The notes under the pieces: generated by a model
Database searches by the model: none
Told to the model about the DNA's origin: nothing
What the model saw: the letters and a program-made list of their open reading frames with translations, nothing else
Shown here: piece by piece, positions 34,046 to 46,658 of the stretch
Numbering within the stretch: the first letter of the stretch is position 1
Layout: each line of letters starts with the position of its first letter
Position numbers and translations under genes: made by a program
From: Crotalaria pallida
Taxonomy: Eukaryota; Streptophyta; Magnoliopsida; Fabales; Fabaceae
Assembly (NCBI GenBank): GCA_037953625.1
Contig: CM075655.1
Location: 15,952,001 to 16,016,000, forward strand
Reading direction: 5' to 3'
DNA length: 64,000 bases

Positions 34046-35167
34046 TGATGAGCATTTTATTTCCCATTATTCCTTGCATTATTTTACTCCTATTATTGAT
34101 ACTTGTTGCCTATTTGACATTGTTTAGCTTGATTTAGTGATTTAGAGTTTATTGGACTAATATTCTGAATATTGTTTAATTTGGGATTATTTAGCCTAAT
34201 TAATTCTATTTCTATTTTCAGGTCATATTTGGCTCAAGGGTTTTTTGGACATTTTGGGAATGAAGATTTAATTTTGGAAGAGAAGATATATGATGAAGTG
34301 AAGATTGTAATCTATCTTTAGGATTAGTTGAGATTTAGTTATATCTTTTAAGATATAGATTTTATCTATAAGATATTTTTTAGATTTAATTTAGAGATTA
34401 AGCTTTCCTTAGGATTTGGGCCCATGATTTAGGCCCGTTTTGTGATTTAAAAAAGCAAAATTCGTGTAAACCCTTGGGGGAGACCTTCCATTCACGTTTT
34501 TTACATTCTCTCTCATAGAGAAGGCTTAGTTTTGCTCTCCAAGCTTGTGGTGGCTGCTAGGGTTTCTCTCTCTTCCCTTTCTACACATTTTTGGTATTTT
34601 TCTTCATGGAAGGCTAAACTCTTAGGTTAAATCCCTTTGGTAATGTATCACATACTCTTGAGGTTTTGTTCTTAATGCTATTTCGTTTTTATTCACTGTT
34701 TTCATGCTTATTGATATGTTATTGTTCGCTTAGTTCCATTATATAGAGATAATCCATGTGTATGAATGCTTAATTTATGCAAACTCGTAAAAACTCCATG
34801 CTTTGGCTTTTAATGCTTAATTAGAGGTTTGGGTTTTGGGGTGAGAATTGAACTTTCGCTTAGTATTTAGTTCTCACGAGTTGGACAGTGAAGAGGAAAG
34901 AAATTGATCTTTTGTGACCGATGATAGAGTTGTGAACGCGAGCCAAAGGGGTTTATCCGCTTTTCCTTATCTGTTTCTTCGTTTTGATTTAATTCTGTTT
35001 TGATTTCAATTATTCAATATTCAATATAAAAAACCCCCCCTGTTTTCTATGCATACTATGTGTTCGACCTTTTGCTTGATAAGATATTCCTTGGGAGACG
35101 ACCTAGGAGTCACTTCCTAGTACTATACTTAAACTGTTTTTATTTGTATCGGGTACGGCCTCGATCA
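34046..35167 (+). repeat. Athila LTR3 (1122 bp, 3')
   Basis: TGATGAGC...CTCGATCA, then target duplication CAGTG. By eye it differs from LTR1 at only about 7 positions plus small indels. Confidence 0.95.
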
Positions 35168-35172
35168 CAGTG

Positions 35173-36283
35173 CAGCTTCTCTGACCATCATCGCATTGAT
35201 GTACATTGCTCTTCTACTCAATGCATCCGCCACAACGTTTGCCTTCCCAGGATGATAATGGAGCTCAAACTCATAATCCTTCAAAAACTCCATCCATCGG
35301 CGTTGCCTCATATTCAACTCCTTTTGATCAAAGAGGTATTTTAAACTCTTATGGTCACTAAACACCCGGAACGTAGTGCCATGGAGATAGTGCCTCCAAA
35401 TCTTTAAGGCAAACACCACAGCTGCCAACTCCAGATCGTGAGTTGGATAGTTCATCTCATGAACTTTTAGCTGTCTCGAGGCGTAGGCGACAACTTGCCC
35501 CTCTTGCATCAAAACACACCCAAGACCTTGTTTCGATGCGTCACAGTACACATCAAAACTCTTCTGTGTATCGGGCAACACCAATACAGGAGACGATGTC
35601 AACCTTTCCTTCAGCTCTTGAAAACTACTTTCACATTTCTCATCCCACAAAAATGGTTGATCTTTCCTAGTCAACTTCGTCAGAGGCAGTGCAATCTTCG
35701 AGAAACCTTCGATGAACCTTCTATAATACCCAGCCAAACCAAGAAAACTTCTGACTTCCGTGACCGACTTTGGTTGCTCCCATTGCAAAACCGAACTTAC
35801 TTTCGTCGGATCAACGGCTATTACTTTGTCTGAAATCACATGCCCCAAGAACTTAACCTCCCTCAGCCAGAACTCACATTTTGTAAGTTTGGCGCACAAT
35901 TGCTTCTCCTTCAAGATGCTCAACACTATCCTCAAGTGTTCAGCATGCTCCTCCGGACTCTTGGAGTTAATGAGAATATCATCGATGAACACAACCACAA
36001 ATGAATCTAAATAAGGTCTAAAGATTCGATTCATGTAGTCCATGAAAATAGCTGGTGCATTAGTCAATCCGAATGGCATTACGACATATTCATAATGTCC
36101 GTATCGAGATCGAAATGCAGTCTTAGAGATATCCTCTTCTCTAATTCTGATCTGATGGTATCCCGACCTCAAATCAATCTTGGAAAATATTGAAGCCCCA
36201 CGTACTTGATCCATAAGGTCATCTATCCGTGGAAACGGATACTTGTTCTTGATGGTGACCTTATACAGCTGCCGATAGTCGAT
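35173..36283 (-). pseudogene. Tekay pol middle part: reverse transcriptase and RNase H
   Basis: Continues the Tekay frame after the TGA at 36284-36286, so it would not be translated without readthrough. Reverse transcriptase motifs are SKIDLRSGYHQIRI, MPFGLTNAPAIF and the catalytic VFIDD (near 35980). RNase H has VYCDAS, an Asp in FSDHKSLKYL and an Asp in ANVVADALSRR. The frame is open up to the CAGTG duplication and resumes at 23062 across the Athila insertion. Apart from the stop and the insertion, no lesion is visible. Confidence 0.92.
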
Positions 36284-37984
36284 TCACATCCTCATGCTAC
36301 CATCTTTCTTCTTGACGAACAAGACAGGAGTACCCCAAGGTGACACGCTTGGTTGAATCATCTGTTTCTGCAGCAACTCTTCGATCTGCTTCTTCATCTC
36401 TGTCATCTCCGGTGGTGCCATTCTATAGGGAGCGATAGAAATAGGACCAGCTCCCGGAACTAGATCGATGCCAAATTCTATCTCTCTTCTTGGTGGCAGA
36501 CCAGGAATCTCATCAGCAAAAACTTCCGAGAAATCTCTGGCAACAGGGATCTCTTCCATCCTCGTACCACTCTCCCCCACCTCAGTGTTGAACAGACATA
36601 TGTAACCAGAGGGTTTTGGGTTTCTATAGGTCACGAGTCTTCTATCACAATCAATGATCACTTGGTTTTGACTTAACCAGTCCATTCCAAAGATCACATC
36701 CAATTGTGCTAAGGGTAAGCAAATCAAATCTACTTTAGAGGTTTGTCCTAACACTTCTATACAACAGTTAAGACAGGCTCTAGAAACAACTACGGGAGCA
36801 TTTGTAGGGGTTTCTACTTGCAAAACATAAGGCATTTCAGACATCATCAAGCCTAATCGGTTTACACATTCATACCAAACGAATGAATGCCTTGCACCAG
36901 AGTCAAACAAAACATGACAAAACTGACCATTAAACAAGTATTTACCTTGCACCAGATCAGAAGATCGATTCGCTTCCACACCGCTAAGGGTGAAGACCCT
37001 TCCTTGAGTCACCGGTCTATCTGCAGTTCCTCTTGAGTTGGCCTTGGCTGGTTCCTTGCAATCTCTTGCAAAGTGTCCCAGCTTTCCACAGTTAAAACAT
37101 CCACTTGTCCCCCAACACACACGACCATAGTGGTTGCGCTTGCACTTGTCACAGAAGGGAGCCTCGCTCCGATAATTCCTTCCCTCAGAACCACCAACCT
37201 TGCCCTTGCCTTTCCCTCTGCGATCATATGGACCTTTGCCTCGATTGTTGAAACCCTTACGCCTTTGAGATCCATAGCTTTGATTGTCCTTCTTTTCTGA
37301 GACTTGCACCTCCTCAGCTTTGGTGTCGTCTTCATACATCCTACACATGTCCACGAGTGCAGGAAAACTTTGAATCCGCTGGTAACTGAAGATCGACTTC
37401 AACTTTGGCCTCAAACCTCCTTCAAACTTAATGCACTTGCTTCTCTCATCTAGATTGTTCTGATAGTATGGAGAGTATTTAATCAGCTCTTCAAACTTTG
37501 CCGCGTACTCACCCACACTCATGTTACCTTGCTTCAACTGCAAGAATTCCACTTCCTTTTTCCTCCTTAGATCCTCAGGAAAATATTTCTGAAGAAATTT
37601 TTCCATGAATACTCCCCAGCTTACATCTCTTCCTTCATATTGCAGAAGCTGCATGGTGTGATTCCACCAATTCTCCGCTTCATCCTCCAACATATAGGTT
37701 GCGTACGCCACCTTCTGAACATCAGAACACTCCAAAGTCCTCAAAATCTTGTCCATAGTGTGAATCCACTTGTTGGCTTCTTCCGGTTTAAATCCTCCTT
37801 CAAACTTTGGTGGATTACAGCTCCTAAAATCAGCCAGAGTCTTCGCCTCAGTATTACCCATATTACACTGATAAGGCGGGTTAGCCGGTTGAGAGGGTTG
37901 CTGAGACTGTCGTTGCATAGCTTCCAACACCGTGGTGATTCGTTCCAACATCGTATTAGTGTGATTTTGGTTTCTAGTTGCCAT
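36284..37984 (-). pseudogene. Tekay gag, protease and RT start, ended by a nonsense codon
   Basis: 566-aa frame from an ATG at 37984. It has a retrotransposon gag domain (about residues 70-230, KEVEFLQLKQGNMSVGEYAAKF), a zinc knuckle CFNCGKLGHFARDC (about 296-309), an aspartic protease with LFDSGARHSFV (about 357-368) and GMDWLS, then the start of reverse transcriptase (MIQPSVSPWGTPVLFVKKKDG). It stops at a TGA (36284-36286) where the family has the Cys of the MCIDYR motif, a single-base change. Ancestrally gag and pol form one polyprotein. Confidence 0.93.
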
Positions 37985-38256
37985 ATTAGACCTGCGCTAT
38001 GGACTTATGGTCACATATGTTGAACTAAAGAAACTTCCATTACACTACCTATACTAAGACTCTGTCTTAAACTTATTAAATCTATAATCAATTGCGTCTT
38101 GTACTCAAAGAGACAAGATACAAACAAATCAAGGGTATTAAAACCTCAACAAACAAAATAATAACATTCGTAGTAATGTAATTGCCTTGCAGATACCTGC
38201 TTGATGTTGATGGCTACCTTTCTGGACTACTTCCACTACTACAGGATCTGACTTTT

Positions 38257-38268
38257 GCTCTGATACCA
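38257..38268 (-). promoter_or_regulatory. Tekay primer binding site (initiator Met tRNA type)
   Basis: TGGTATCAGAGC on the minus strand, five bases after the end of the 5' LTR. The 37985-38256 leader is non-coding. Confidence 0.9.
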
Positions 38269-38273
38269 CTCAG

Positions 38274-41200
38274 TGTGACACCCTTCTCGGATTACCCAAA
38301 TTGAAACTAATAAATAAGCTTTTATATTGGATAATATATATGGACTTGTGAGTGTTAAGAAAATAGGTAAATAAAATTTTCTTTTAAAGCGGGTGCACGA
38401 ATCGTCACTTGAAAGTCTTGGAGAACAAAGTCTATATTATCTCAAAATCATTGTATCGAGTTCGGCGATTTCTAAAACCTTTTCGCAAATAGAGTAACAT
38501 TCGATCTTTTAGAAAATATCTTTGTATCAAGTAGCTTAAGCTACCCTTGCTTTGTACGATAGAACTGATACCATTTATAGCCGAGCTCCTAAACAGATTA
38601 AATCAGAGTAAGCGGAAATTACGGGACTATGCAACTGATAGAATATAAACATAGGTTTTCATAGAGATAGAGAATCATAAGTACATAGCCCATGAGTAAA
38701 GTCTCCAAGTTTCAAAATATACAAGTCCATCATCAGATCTATATAACAGTGTAACTACAAGCTCTAGAGTGCTCCAAAAGTATATCTACAATATATATAC
38801 ATAACAAAATATATAACTCTAGGAGTAGTCACATAGATCTGGCAGCATCAGATGGAGTAGTAGTAGCAGTAGTCTCCCAAAAGTAAAAGTAGTAGTAAGA
38901 TAGTAGCAACATCATCATCACAGCAGCAGCAGCAAATCTCCTCCACAGCCTCCACACATCGGATCCTCCGACCCACATCATACACCATATGCATGTACCT
39001 AGGGATCGTCGTCCCTCCAGTCACTCCCAGTAGAATGCACGACAGGCTCGCCCCCACTCTCGTCCTCCACCGGATCCTCCTCAATCTCATCCGAGGGAGA
39101 GTGTACCCTACCACTGGGTACCGGGTCAGGTGATGGTGAAACCCTGACTGGTCTCCTCGGATCAGATAGGGGAGTCTCCTCGCGGACGACCCTCAAAGAA
39201 AAAGGGTGAGAGCGGGTAGGTCGAAAACGAAAACTATGGTAAGAGCGAGCTGGTCGCGTGAGAGGTGGTCCATGGTAAGTGTAAAACGGGGGTACATGCA
39301 TAGTGTATATGATGGGAATCCTAAACCTACGAGGATGGAATCATATCAGCGGGTTCGGGTGGTAGAAGGTAATCTCTACCTCCCCGTCAAACACCGCGCG
39401 ATGGTCCTCATAGATCCATATGCCACTAGGAAGTGGCCGGATCTCGATGCAAGCAATGTAGCGAGACATCACCTACAAGGGCATAGGGGTAAGCAATTCT
39501 ATACACATAATCAATAGAGAATAAATTATGCAACATAAAGATGTAACATGCATCAATTAATAACAATCACACTTAACACTTAGCAAGTAGGTTATGCACA
39601 TAGGATGTTCACACTTAATTCAGTCATAACAGTTTATTTGAATGAATGGCACGATGCATGACTTTAGCTCTCAAGCCTATCTCCATCATAATACTATGTC
39701 ACTCTCTGACGTCCATCCCTGACAACCCAGCACTCAACAGTGCGTTGTATTCCTAGGTATACAACCATTCGTACATTCACCTAGAATGTACACGACAAGC
39801 TTGGTATCCATGCCACCCGAGCATATCCCGTCATCCAAACGGATGGTCATCCAAATGATATATCCATATCGGCATCCACTAAGCCGACCACGTCAACAAC
39901 GTGTCATCAAGCAAGCGTATTGGCACTCCTAGAGGCCCTCCACATGTTTAACAAACATGAAATACGTCCTACCATCCAAACTCCAGAATGAATGCATTTT
40001 ATCCTTTAGACTTAAGGGAAGTTGATTAATACTTTGCAGGCCACCTAGGCTTATTTCTTTATCAAAAGGACCGTCATCAAACGATCTATTTGTATTAATC
40101 AATTTCTTTAAGTCTTAATCCCTTGGACTATTCTCAAAAATTCATTAATTATTTGACTTAGAATTGAAAACGGTGTTCTTCAGGTTCTGGGCAATATACT
40201 CGATTAAAATTCAGTCCACTCGAGTGTTCTCTAGATTTTCCAGATTACTCGAGTGTTCCTGAAGTTACTCGAGTGTTCATGACTTTCTGAGGATTTGGGT
40301 TTTCAATTCATCAATTTACTCGAGTGGTTCATGGGTTACTCGAGTGTTCTTGGATATTTCCAGAATACTCGAGTGACCTTGACTGACTCGAGTGTTTGGC
40401 CTATAATGGTCCTCAGGTCATGCTCGATACTCGAGTACCAGACAGACTACTCGAGTGTTCTTCCTTAATTTACATGGTTTTGAACACGATTTACTCGAGT
40501 ACTCTGCCTTTTACTCGAGTGTTTCGCAGCAGACAGCACTGAAAACTGGTTTTAATATGACATTTTCATTTCTACTCAAATTTAATCCATTCCAGGGATC
40601 CACAGAGTTCACATAACATTATTTAGACATGTTACAACACTTATTACAAGTCAAAACACAGATTTGACGGAGAAATCAATAATCATGCATTAAAACGCAT
40701 TTTCACAACTTAACATGTCAATTCTCATAAAAAGCACAATACACATAAAACCAAGTGCATTTTAGTTCACATACATGATATCAAACTTGCTCATCACAGA
40801 TTTAGAGCATGGATTGGTCTCCAAACCAAAGTTCCTATTCAATCTAAGCCCTTAGAGCCTCTTGGTGGCTCTCTAACACAATTAATGGGATTTAAACTCT
40901 ATCTAGTGAATATAATTACTTCCCCTTACCTCTCAGACGTGAATCAACAGAAAGAAATCCAAGAAAAGTGCTCCAACCCCAGAAATCACTTTGAGCTTCA
41001 CATGCTTGACAGTTTTGAGTGCACCACCAAAACCGAATTGGTTCACCCATGAAACAGAGATAAGAATTGGGGAAAATTAGATTTCTAAACTCTATACAAC
41101 ATGTTCTAACTAAAGGAATTGAGTTTGAGACTCAGGAGCTCGAGAGCTTACCAGAAATTAATCTCCAAGTAAGCTCCAGAAACCAACTTTGACAGAATAA

Positions 41201-41844
41201 CTCCAACTTCCAAGCTGTCGTTCTCCCAACACACTCACTCAATCCTCACGATTTTGGTGTTTATACAAAGCTCGTGATGTGAGCTTTGTATTCGTGTATG
41301 ATTTGTGTTTCAGTTTGACACAGAGAAGGAGAATTGAAGAGTACAAACTCGGAACCCTAATTTCATCAACCAAGCTACTTTGATCCAAAATTCTCAGCTA
41401 AGGGTCGAAGATGAGCTTAAATAGGAAGTGAGGACACTCATGCAGGTCGACACGAAGGCATTGAGCTGTTGATGGCGGAGTATTCGTGTCAACGGAGGGG
41501 AATCGTTGGCTGTGACTCACCAACCGCACTAACTCGTGCAGTTTGACCCAGAATACTCGAGTATTCTGAATAATACTCGAGTGTTTTGCCCAGATTTTGA
41601 AAAATAATTATTTTATTTACTTTCCCTCCAAAATCTTTCCTATAACTGCTTCTAGGTCCCAACCCAGGGACTAATATGCAAAACTCTTATTTTATGCATT
41701 TAAATTATTTATTAAATAATTTCCACACATCAACTAGTTAAATAAACACATATTTTAATCAAGGATTAATATAGAAACTATTAATTATAATTAAATTATA
41801 ATTAACATTTCATTAGTCGAGGATTAAAATTTTGGGGTGTTACA
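38274..41844 (-). repeat. Tekay 5' LTR (3571 bp)
   Basis: Sister of 17922-21497. It holds the ACTCGAGT array (about 40198-40523, first copy mutated to ACTCGATT), two further ACTCGAGT copies near 41555-41580 and the TATA-like box at 41415-41424. The proline-rich frame carries an internal TGA. Confidence 0.95.
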
Positions 41845-43453
41845 ATTTGTCCCCTTTTCTTTAATTAAAACCGAATATAAATTAAAGGTTCACACACAAT
41901 TTCAAACATATTAATTTGACCATAGTTCACAAATCATAATCATTGTTTTCATGCCACTTCAATGAAAAAGCATCCTAGGCCATCCTAGGTGTATAGGCCG
42001 AACCCTAATTTGACAAAACAAGGTCCTTGGCTTACTTTTCAACATGCAAAAACACAAAATTCTTAAATCAAAGGAAATTAATATGCATGTGCCCTTTTTC
42101 ATGGAGACAAAACATGACTCCCCTAACTCTAGACCTAGACCGAATGCACCATCATCATGAATCAAGGTTTTATTTTCAAATCTTTATCATGCATGCATCC
42201 AGAACATATATTTGGGTGAAGATCATTTTCCAAAAACTTGTTTCCTTTATTTTCTTTGTAAAACCGTGTGGTCCATGAGGAAAAGAAAATCTTTTCATTC
42301 AAAAACCACATGCATGCACCTAGATTTTGTAGATCAAATCATGAAATCAAATATAATGGTACAAATCAAAGATAAAAATTAGTTTGAGTAAGGGAGAAGT
42401 TAAAACCGTGATGATCTTTGAAGAAAATCAAGTCTTTGGTTTGAAAACACATATGGTTTCAAAAGTAAAACTTTTCATGAATCAAAACAAAATCAAAGCA
42501 TTTTCAAGATCAAGACAAAGGTTTAAAGCTTTTAAAGGTCAAAACCCAAAAATCAAAGCTTTATCAAAACCAAGTCAAAATCAAACATTTCCTCATCTTA
42601 AATTTAACTTTTCTAAACATGAGACTTACATGCAACCATTTAGATCAAATAAAAAGCATCAAGACTTAATCCTTGGGTCATGGCCGAATTTCCTAATTTA
42701 TGATCTAGCGTTCTATCAATTCATTTGTTCTTAAAAATTCAAGATCAAGGTTCTTTTAACACATGCATGAATTCAAAGCATCACAATCATCATTAAATCA
42801 ACATGCATACTAAAGATCTCAACGTGATCACCAACCAAGTTTAGATCACAAATTTATTCATCAAACAAACTCTTAAACACATCATAGTTCACGGTTTTTA
42901 AGCAAGAAATTAAACATTCAAAGAAATCCACTTCATTCTTCCCAAAATCTCATCAAACCTTTAGATTTAGAAGATTTAGTTTGAAAAGCTTTAGGATCTC
43001 TTATGAAAAGCTTTAAACGAGTTAGGAAATCCGTTGATTAGACATTTATAAGTTCTTTTAAGATTTGAGGAGTTTACATGCAAAGAGATACATTTTTAAA
43101 TTTTACAAAAATCTCAAAACTTTTTAGATCTTTAAGATTTGTGTTGAAAAACCGTAAGATCTTTCATGAAAACCTTAAACGAGTTATGAGAACCGGTAGT
43201 TAGACATTTACAAGCTTCTTCAAGCTTTAGAAATTCATGATCCAATATAAAATAAGACATGCAAGGGAAGAAAAGAAAAGAAAATTACAAATCAAAAGAA
43301 AATCAAGATTATTACAACTTCTCCTTGTTTATTCGAAATACCCACCAAAAACTAGGTTGATCTCCTAGCTTCTAAGATCTTAGTTCTTCAAGGAAGACTC
43401 TAGGGTTTTAGGCTTGGTTTCTCCTCTTCTCTCTTCTTCCTCCTCACGGCCAA

Positions 43454-43484
<31 letters not shown>

Positions 43485-43610
43485 GGGTGTGTGTGTGTGT
43501 TGAGAGCTTTGGTTTTGCTCTCAACTAAGTGTGTTTGGGAAGGTGAAGGAAATGAAGAAGAGAAAGATGGAGTAAAGAATGGAATGGCCAATTCTTCTCA
43601 CTCATTCGGC

Positions 43611-43620
43611 CATATATAGA
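43611..43620 (-). promoter_or_regulatory. Candidate X2 LTR TATA box
   Basis: TCTATATATG on the minus strand, upstream of a CT/GT-rich leader-like stretch. X1 does not keep it at the matching place, so support is weak. Confidence 0.3.
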
Positions 43621-43982
43621 CAAGGACCAAAACATTAGACTTTCCCCCTTTTACCCTTGACTCAATTCGGCCACAAGCTTCTAGAGGGAGGGGTAAACTT
43701 GGCTCTCCCAAATTTTGCATGGGTGGAGTTTAAAAAAGCCAAGGGGACAATATAGGGAACATTAGGCACTGAGGGGTTACTTAGGCTTTTGACTTGTTGG
43801 TTTATCATTAGGGTTTTCATTCATCTAGTTAGGACTTGGTTAGGATTTAGTTAGGGACTTAGTTCCTTTGGTTAATTGGTCCATACTTAGGAAATTTCTA
43901 GGCTTTCTCTTCACTCATACACACACATACGGCATACACATATATATACACATATATTCACACATTCATACTCATGCACACA

Positions 43983-43987
43983 CATAC
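43983..43987. repeat. Tat target site duplication CATAC (pairs with 54739-54743)
   Basis: CATAC directly flanks both outer LTR ends of the Tat element. Confidence 0.9.
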
Positions 43988-44622
43988 TGTAGAGTCCTTG
44001 AACACTATGTCCTTAACCCTCTAAGTGCTCAAGATTATGGAATCAGGAGCCCAAGAGAGGATCAAGTGTTAATATGTGACTTTGTGGTGTTTCTACAGTT
44101 CCAGTTGGGAAAGGCAGGGTCTCCCCAGTCAACAAGTGTGTGCAGAGTGTCAACTTAGGGATGAGAGTACGTACCTGAAACCCTAGCTATGATGAGCTAT
44201 TTATAGGGTTTGGAGGAGGCTGATATGGGCCGCTTGGGCCCTGTATCAAAGTTGTGCTGAACCAGGATTCTATGAGATAATATCGGATAATTATGCTTAG
44301 AATCTGGTTAGGATCAACTGAAGATCTCATGTCTAGGCTGTTAGCGAGAATCCAGGAGAGATTCGCGGAAGGGATAAGAAGCCTGAATGAGACTGAGTCT
44401 ATCTACAAGCCGACAGTATGTCTCGGCGCTAGAGTCCCGAGCCTGATGGGTGGAAGACCGATTGTGAGGCTCGACCCCATCAAGTCCGAGCCTGGTCCTT
44501 CAGTATGCTCAGAGCCCATGAGCCCGAGCGAGGGACGTGCATGCAATGTAATCCGAGGGAAGTGCCCTTATGAGAATCCCTTTAGTAGGTCCTATATCTC
44601 TGTAAGGTCGGCAGACCCTACA
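43988..44622 (-). repeat. Tat 3' LTR (635 bp)
   Basis: Same length as 54104-54738, with 20 substitutions and no indel. It is followed in plus view by AGCCCCCCAGCT, the polypurine tract on the minus strand (44623-44634). Confidence 0.95.
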
Positions 44623-44634
44623 AGCCCCCCAGCT
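44623..44634 (-). promoter_or_regulatory. Tat polypurine tract
   Basis: AGCTGGGGGGCT on the minus strand, abutting the 3' LTR. Confidence 0.75.
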
Positions 44635-44800
44635 CGTAAGACTTTGAAAAGTCTGTGACGAGGTAGCGAGTGTTTTGGGTTGACCTTTTCGGATATCTCG
44701 TGACAGATATAATTACGCCGCCTGTTTCGAGGTGACGTTTTGGGTTCTCTAGGTACGACGCGCTTCCTTGTAAGTTGTGCCAAATCATTTTAAATTTTGA

Positions 44801-44884
44801 AATTTGAAAAAGCGTCCTTAGCAACTGCCACGTCTCACCATGAATTTGAAAAAGCGTCCTTAGCAACTGCCACGTCTCACCATG
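44801..44884. repeat. Tandem duplication of 42 bp
   Basis: Two perfect adjacent copies (44801-44842 and 44843-44884), each starting AATTTGAAAAAGCG and ending CTCACCATG, in the non-coding stretch between the Tat 3' LTR and the antisense gene. The rest of 44635-45325 shows no gene; it may be promoter and 5' UTR of the antisense gene. Confidence 0.85.
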
Positions 44885-45325
44885 GCTGTGGCTGAATAGG
44901 TTAGTGGGCTTTCGGCCTATACGTTTGACATGGAGGGAAACTGAAAAGGTTTCTTCTATCAGTTTGAACCGCTTGACTACCTCAGGTCCTCATTTGTTTC
45001 TCATTTCTTCAGAATCCTTTCCTCACCAAAATTTTCGTTCTTTCTTAATCTCCCTTCCCCCATCTGTGCTTCTGAGTCCGATTTTTTGCCTCAATCTTCT
45101 TTTCCACCATCCACGCTTCTGATTCCGTGTTCCTCATCCAGCATCCATCTTTCTAACAACTGATACAACTGATAACAGGTAACTTCTACTCTTATTTTTA
45201 CTTTTTGCGATTTCTTCTTTTTGTAAAAGGGGTTTTGGTTCTGGGTTTTGCAGGGACTTGGGGTTTGACTGTTCTGGCTTTCGTTTAGGATTTCTGGGTA
45301 GATAGTGTTAAGGAATTGGTTTATC

Positions 45326-46600
45326 ATGAGAGGGTGGAGAGGTTTGAGGAAAATTTACCATGAACTCTGTAGGAGATTAGGAGAAGAACCTTCTAGTGAT
45401 AGTGACTCAAGTTCTTCTGGGAATTCTGGGGATGAAAGAAATTCTGGAAATTCTGACATTGATGATCTTGTACACCCTTCTACTCCCCCTTTTGGCCCAG
45501 GATCCATCGAGACGGAACCATTAGTCGTAGAGTATCCATCGAATCCCGCAGAAGATAATAAGTGGTTGTTAGCTATAGGTTTTCCGAGCGTCGAGCTCAA
45601 GTTAGGATAAGCCCCGATCGTCATACCGTGGAGGAAGAAACTTTAGGAGAACCACCGAGGGAGGGGGGAAAAAGTCCAGGGCTCGGCCTTAATTTTAGAA
45701 TAAAAACATGTGCTGTAAAAAATCCTAACGCCGAGCCTTTTGCTTTTTCCCCAGATATGGTGGAGCGCAGATGTGTTACCAACCCTGAAGAATATCCTCT
45801 ACCGCCCAATCATGCACAGTACGACGCCGTTTTTGATCGGGAAGTGCTAGGGACGAGACCTTCATTGCTGACAACAGATAGTCTTAACCATCTTCGACCA
45901 ATTTTAACACCTCCGAGTGCTGATTGAAATGCCTCAGAATTCGTATTGAGACCTTTGGGAATCGACGACCGAATATGCTTCCAAGTACCGGAAAATCGTC
46001 AATTTTTCTATTTCTACGAAGAAATAGCAACTAAAGTCGGCATCCGCTTGCCCTTTTCCACCTTCGATATTGAAGTCCTCATTCATCTAGGAATAGCTCC
46101 TAGCCAACTGCATCCAAGTGGGTGGGCTTTCATCCGAGACTTCCAACAATTCTTTTACGTTGAAAATTTGGTAGCAACTGTACGATCTTTTTTCTGGTTA
46201 TACGCTCCCCAAGTAAATAAGTTTGGTGATTCCAAGGGGCTTTGGGTGTCCCTAAAGGCTCGGAGGGGGCACGCCCTCTTCGCCAAGGTGACTGATTCTT
46301 GGATGTCTTTCAAACCTCTCTTCTTCTAATACGAGTACACCGGGGCTGGAGTATGTTGGTTCATGGAACGAGTTGAAGAAGGTGGAGTGATCAAGGTCGT
46401 GCCTCGGTTTCCACTGGGTTGGACGACTAACATTTATCAGCGAGGACCCTCCTTGTATCAATTCGACTTTAAGGCGGATTTGACAAAAGCCGAAAGGCGA
46501 TTATGCGACCATGTTTGGGAATACCTTCAAGCAAATGGTCAAATTGATACCAAACGAATCCTGTTGAAAGAAACACGAGACGAAGTGAAGGCCGAGCTGG
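45326..46600 (+). pseudogene. Tat antisense gene, exon 1 (gypsy-type 'Transposase_28'-like), broken
   Basis: Lies on the strand opposite to gag-pol. It starts MRGWRGLRKIYHELCRRLG with a Ser/Asp-rich stretch, shifts frame by about 45600, then continues in one frame with stops at 45925-45927 (TGA) and 46327-46329 (TAA). The segment GIDDRICFQVPENRQFFYFY, with FSTFDIEVLIHLGIAPSQLHP and FPLGWTTNIY, resembles the Pfam 'putative gypsy type transposon' (Transposase_28) proteins of plants. The family's function is not known. I infer an ancestral intact additional ORF, as reported for other Tat elements. Confidence 0.7.
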
Positions 46601-46631
<31 letters not shown>

Positions 46632-46658
46632 TTTTTACTGATTCATTTTTTCTCGCAG
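46601..46658 (+). other. Probable 58-bp intron with TA microsatellite
   Basis: Begins GTACTATATATA and ends TTTTTTCTCGCAG after a TA run of about 13 units and a pyrimidine tract. Removing it joins the flanking frames in phase (phase 1 donor, G plus AA). Reading through instead gives a nonsensical YIYIYI tail and a stop. It is short for a plant intron. Confidence 0.6.

Larger units (their letters stand above)
23063..35167 (+). mobile_element. Athila-lineage Ty3/Gypsy composite with three LTRs
   Basis: Plus-strand composite LTR1-interior-LTR2-partial interior-LTR3. LTR ends are TGATGAGC...CTCGATCA, and only LTR1 and LTR3 are flanked by the CAGTG duplication. Between LTR2 and LTR3 lies just the last 0.9 kb of an interior (33138-34045), matching 31145-32021. 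LTR1 and LTR3 share variants that LTR2 lacks, so the outer LTRs belong to one insertion and LTR2 to another. The single gag-pol frame is intact. The Athila call rests on gag and pol motifs and the tRNA-Asp-type primer site; no env-like frame follows pol. Confidence 0.93.
17922..41844 (-). mobile_element. Tekay/Del-lineage chromovirus (Ty3/Gypsy), interrupted by Athila
   Basis: Minus-strand element with 3.57 kb LTRs (3' 17922-21497; 5' 38274-41844), ends TGTAACACCCC...GGGTGTCACA, and a 5-bp target duplication ATTTG. It has an initiator-Met primer site and a polypurine tract. Gag-pol spans 37984 down to 21540 with the Athila composite (23063-35167 plus one CAGTG) inside. Net length is about 11.8 kb, with a 4.67 kb interior, normal for the lineage. 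LTRs differ by roughly 1% by eye, so it is fairly young. Confidence 0.95.
41850..43987 (-). repeat. X2 3' LTR, segment 2
   Basis: Resumes the X2 LTR after Tekay. The first part matches 59631-59905, which lacks 87 bp present here (about 42067-42153). It holds 'aaaccgtga' words, a CT run (43457-43480) and a GT run next to it. TCTATATATG at 43611-43620 on the minus strand, about 830 bp into the LTR, is a candidate TATA box. It contains no supportable gene. Confidence 0.85.

Noticed and set aside
46363..46641. 92-aa frame ending in a Tyr-Ile repeat
   Set aside because: The repeat is translation of the TA microsatellite, best explained as intron. The upstream part belongs to the antisense gene.
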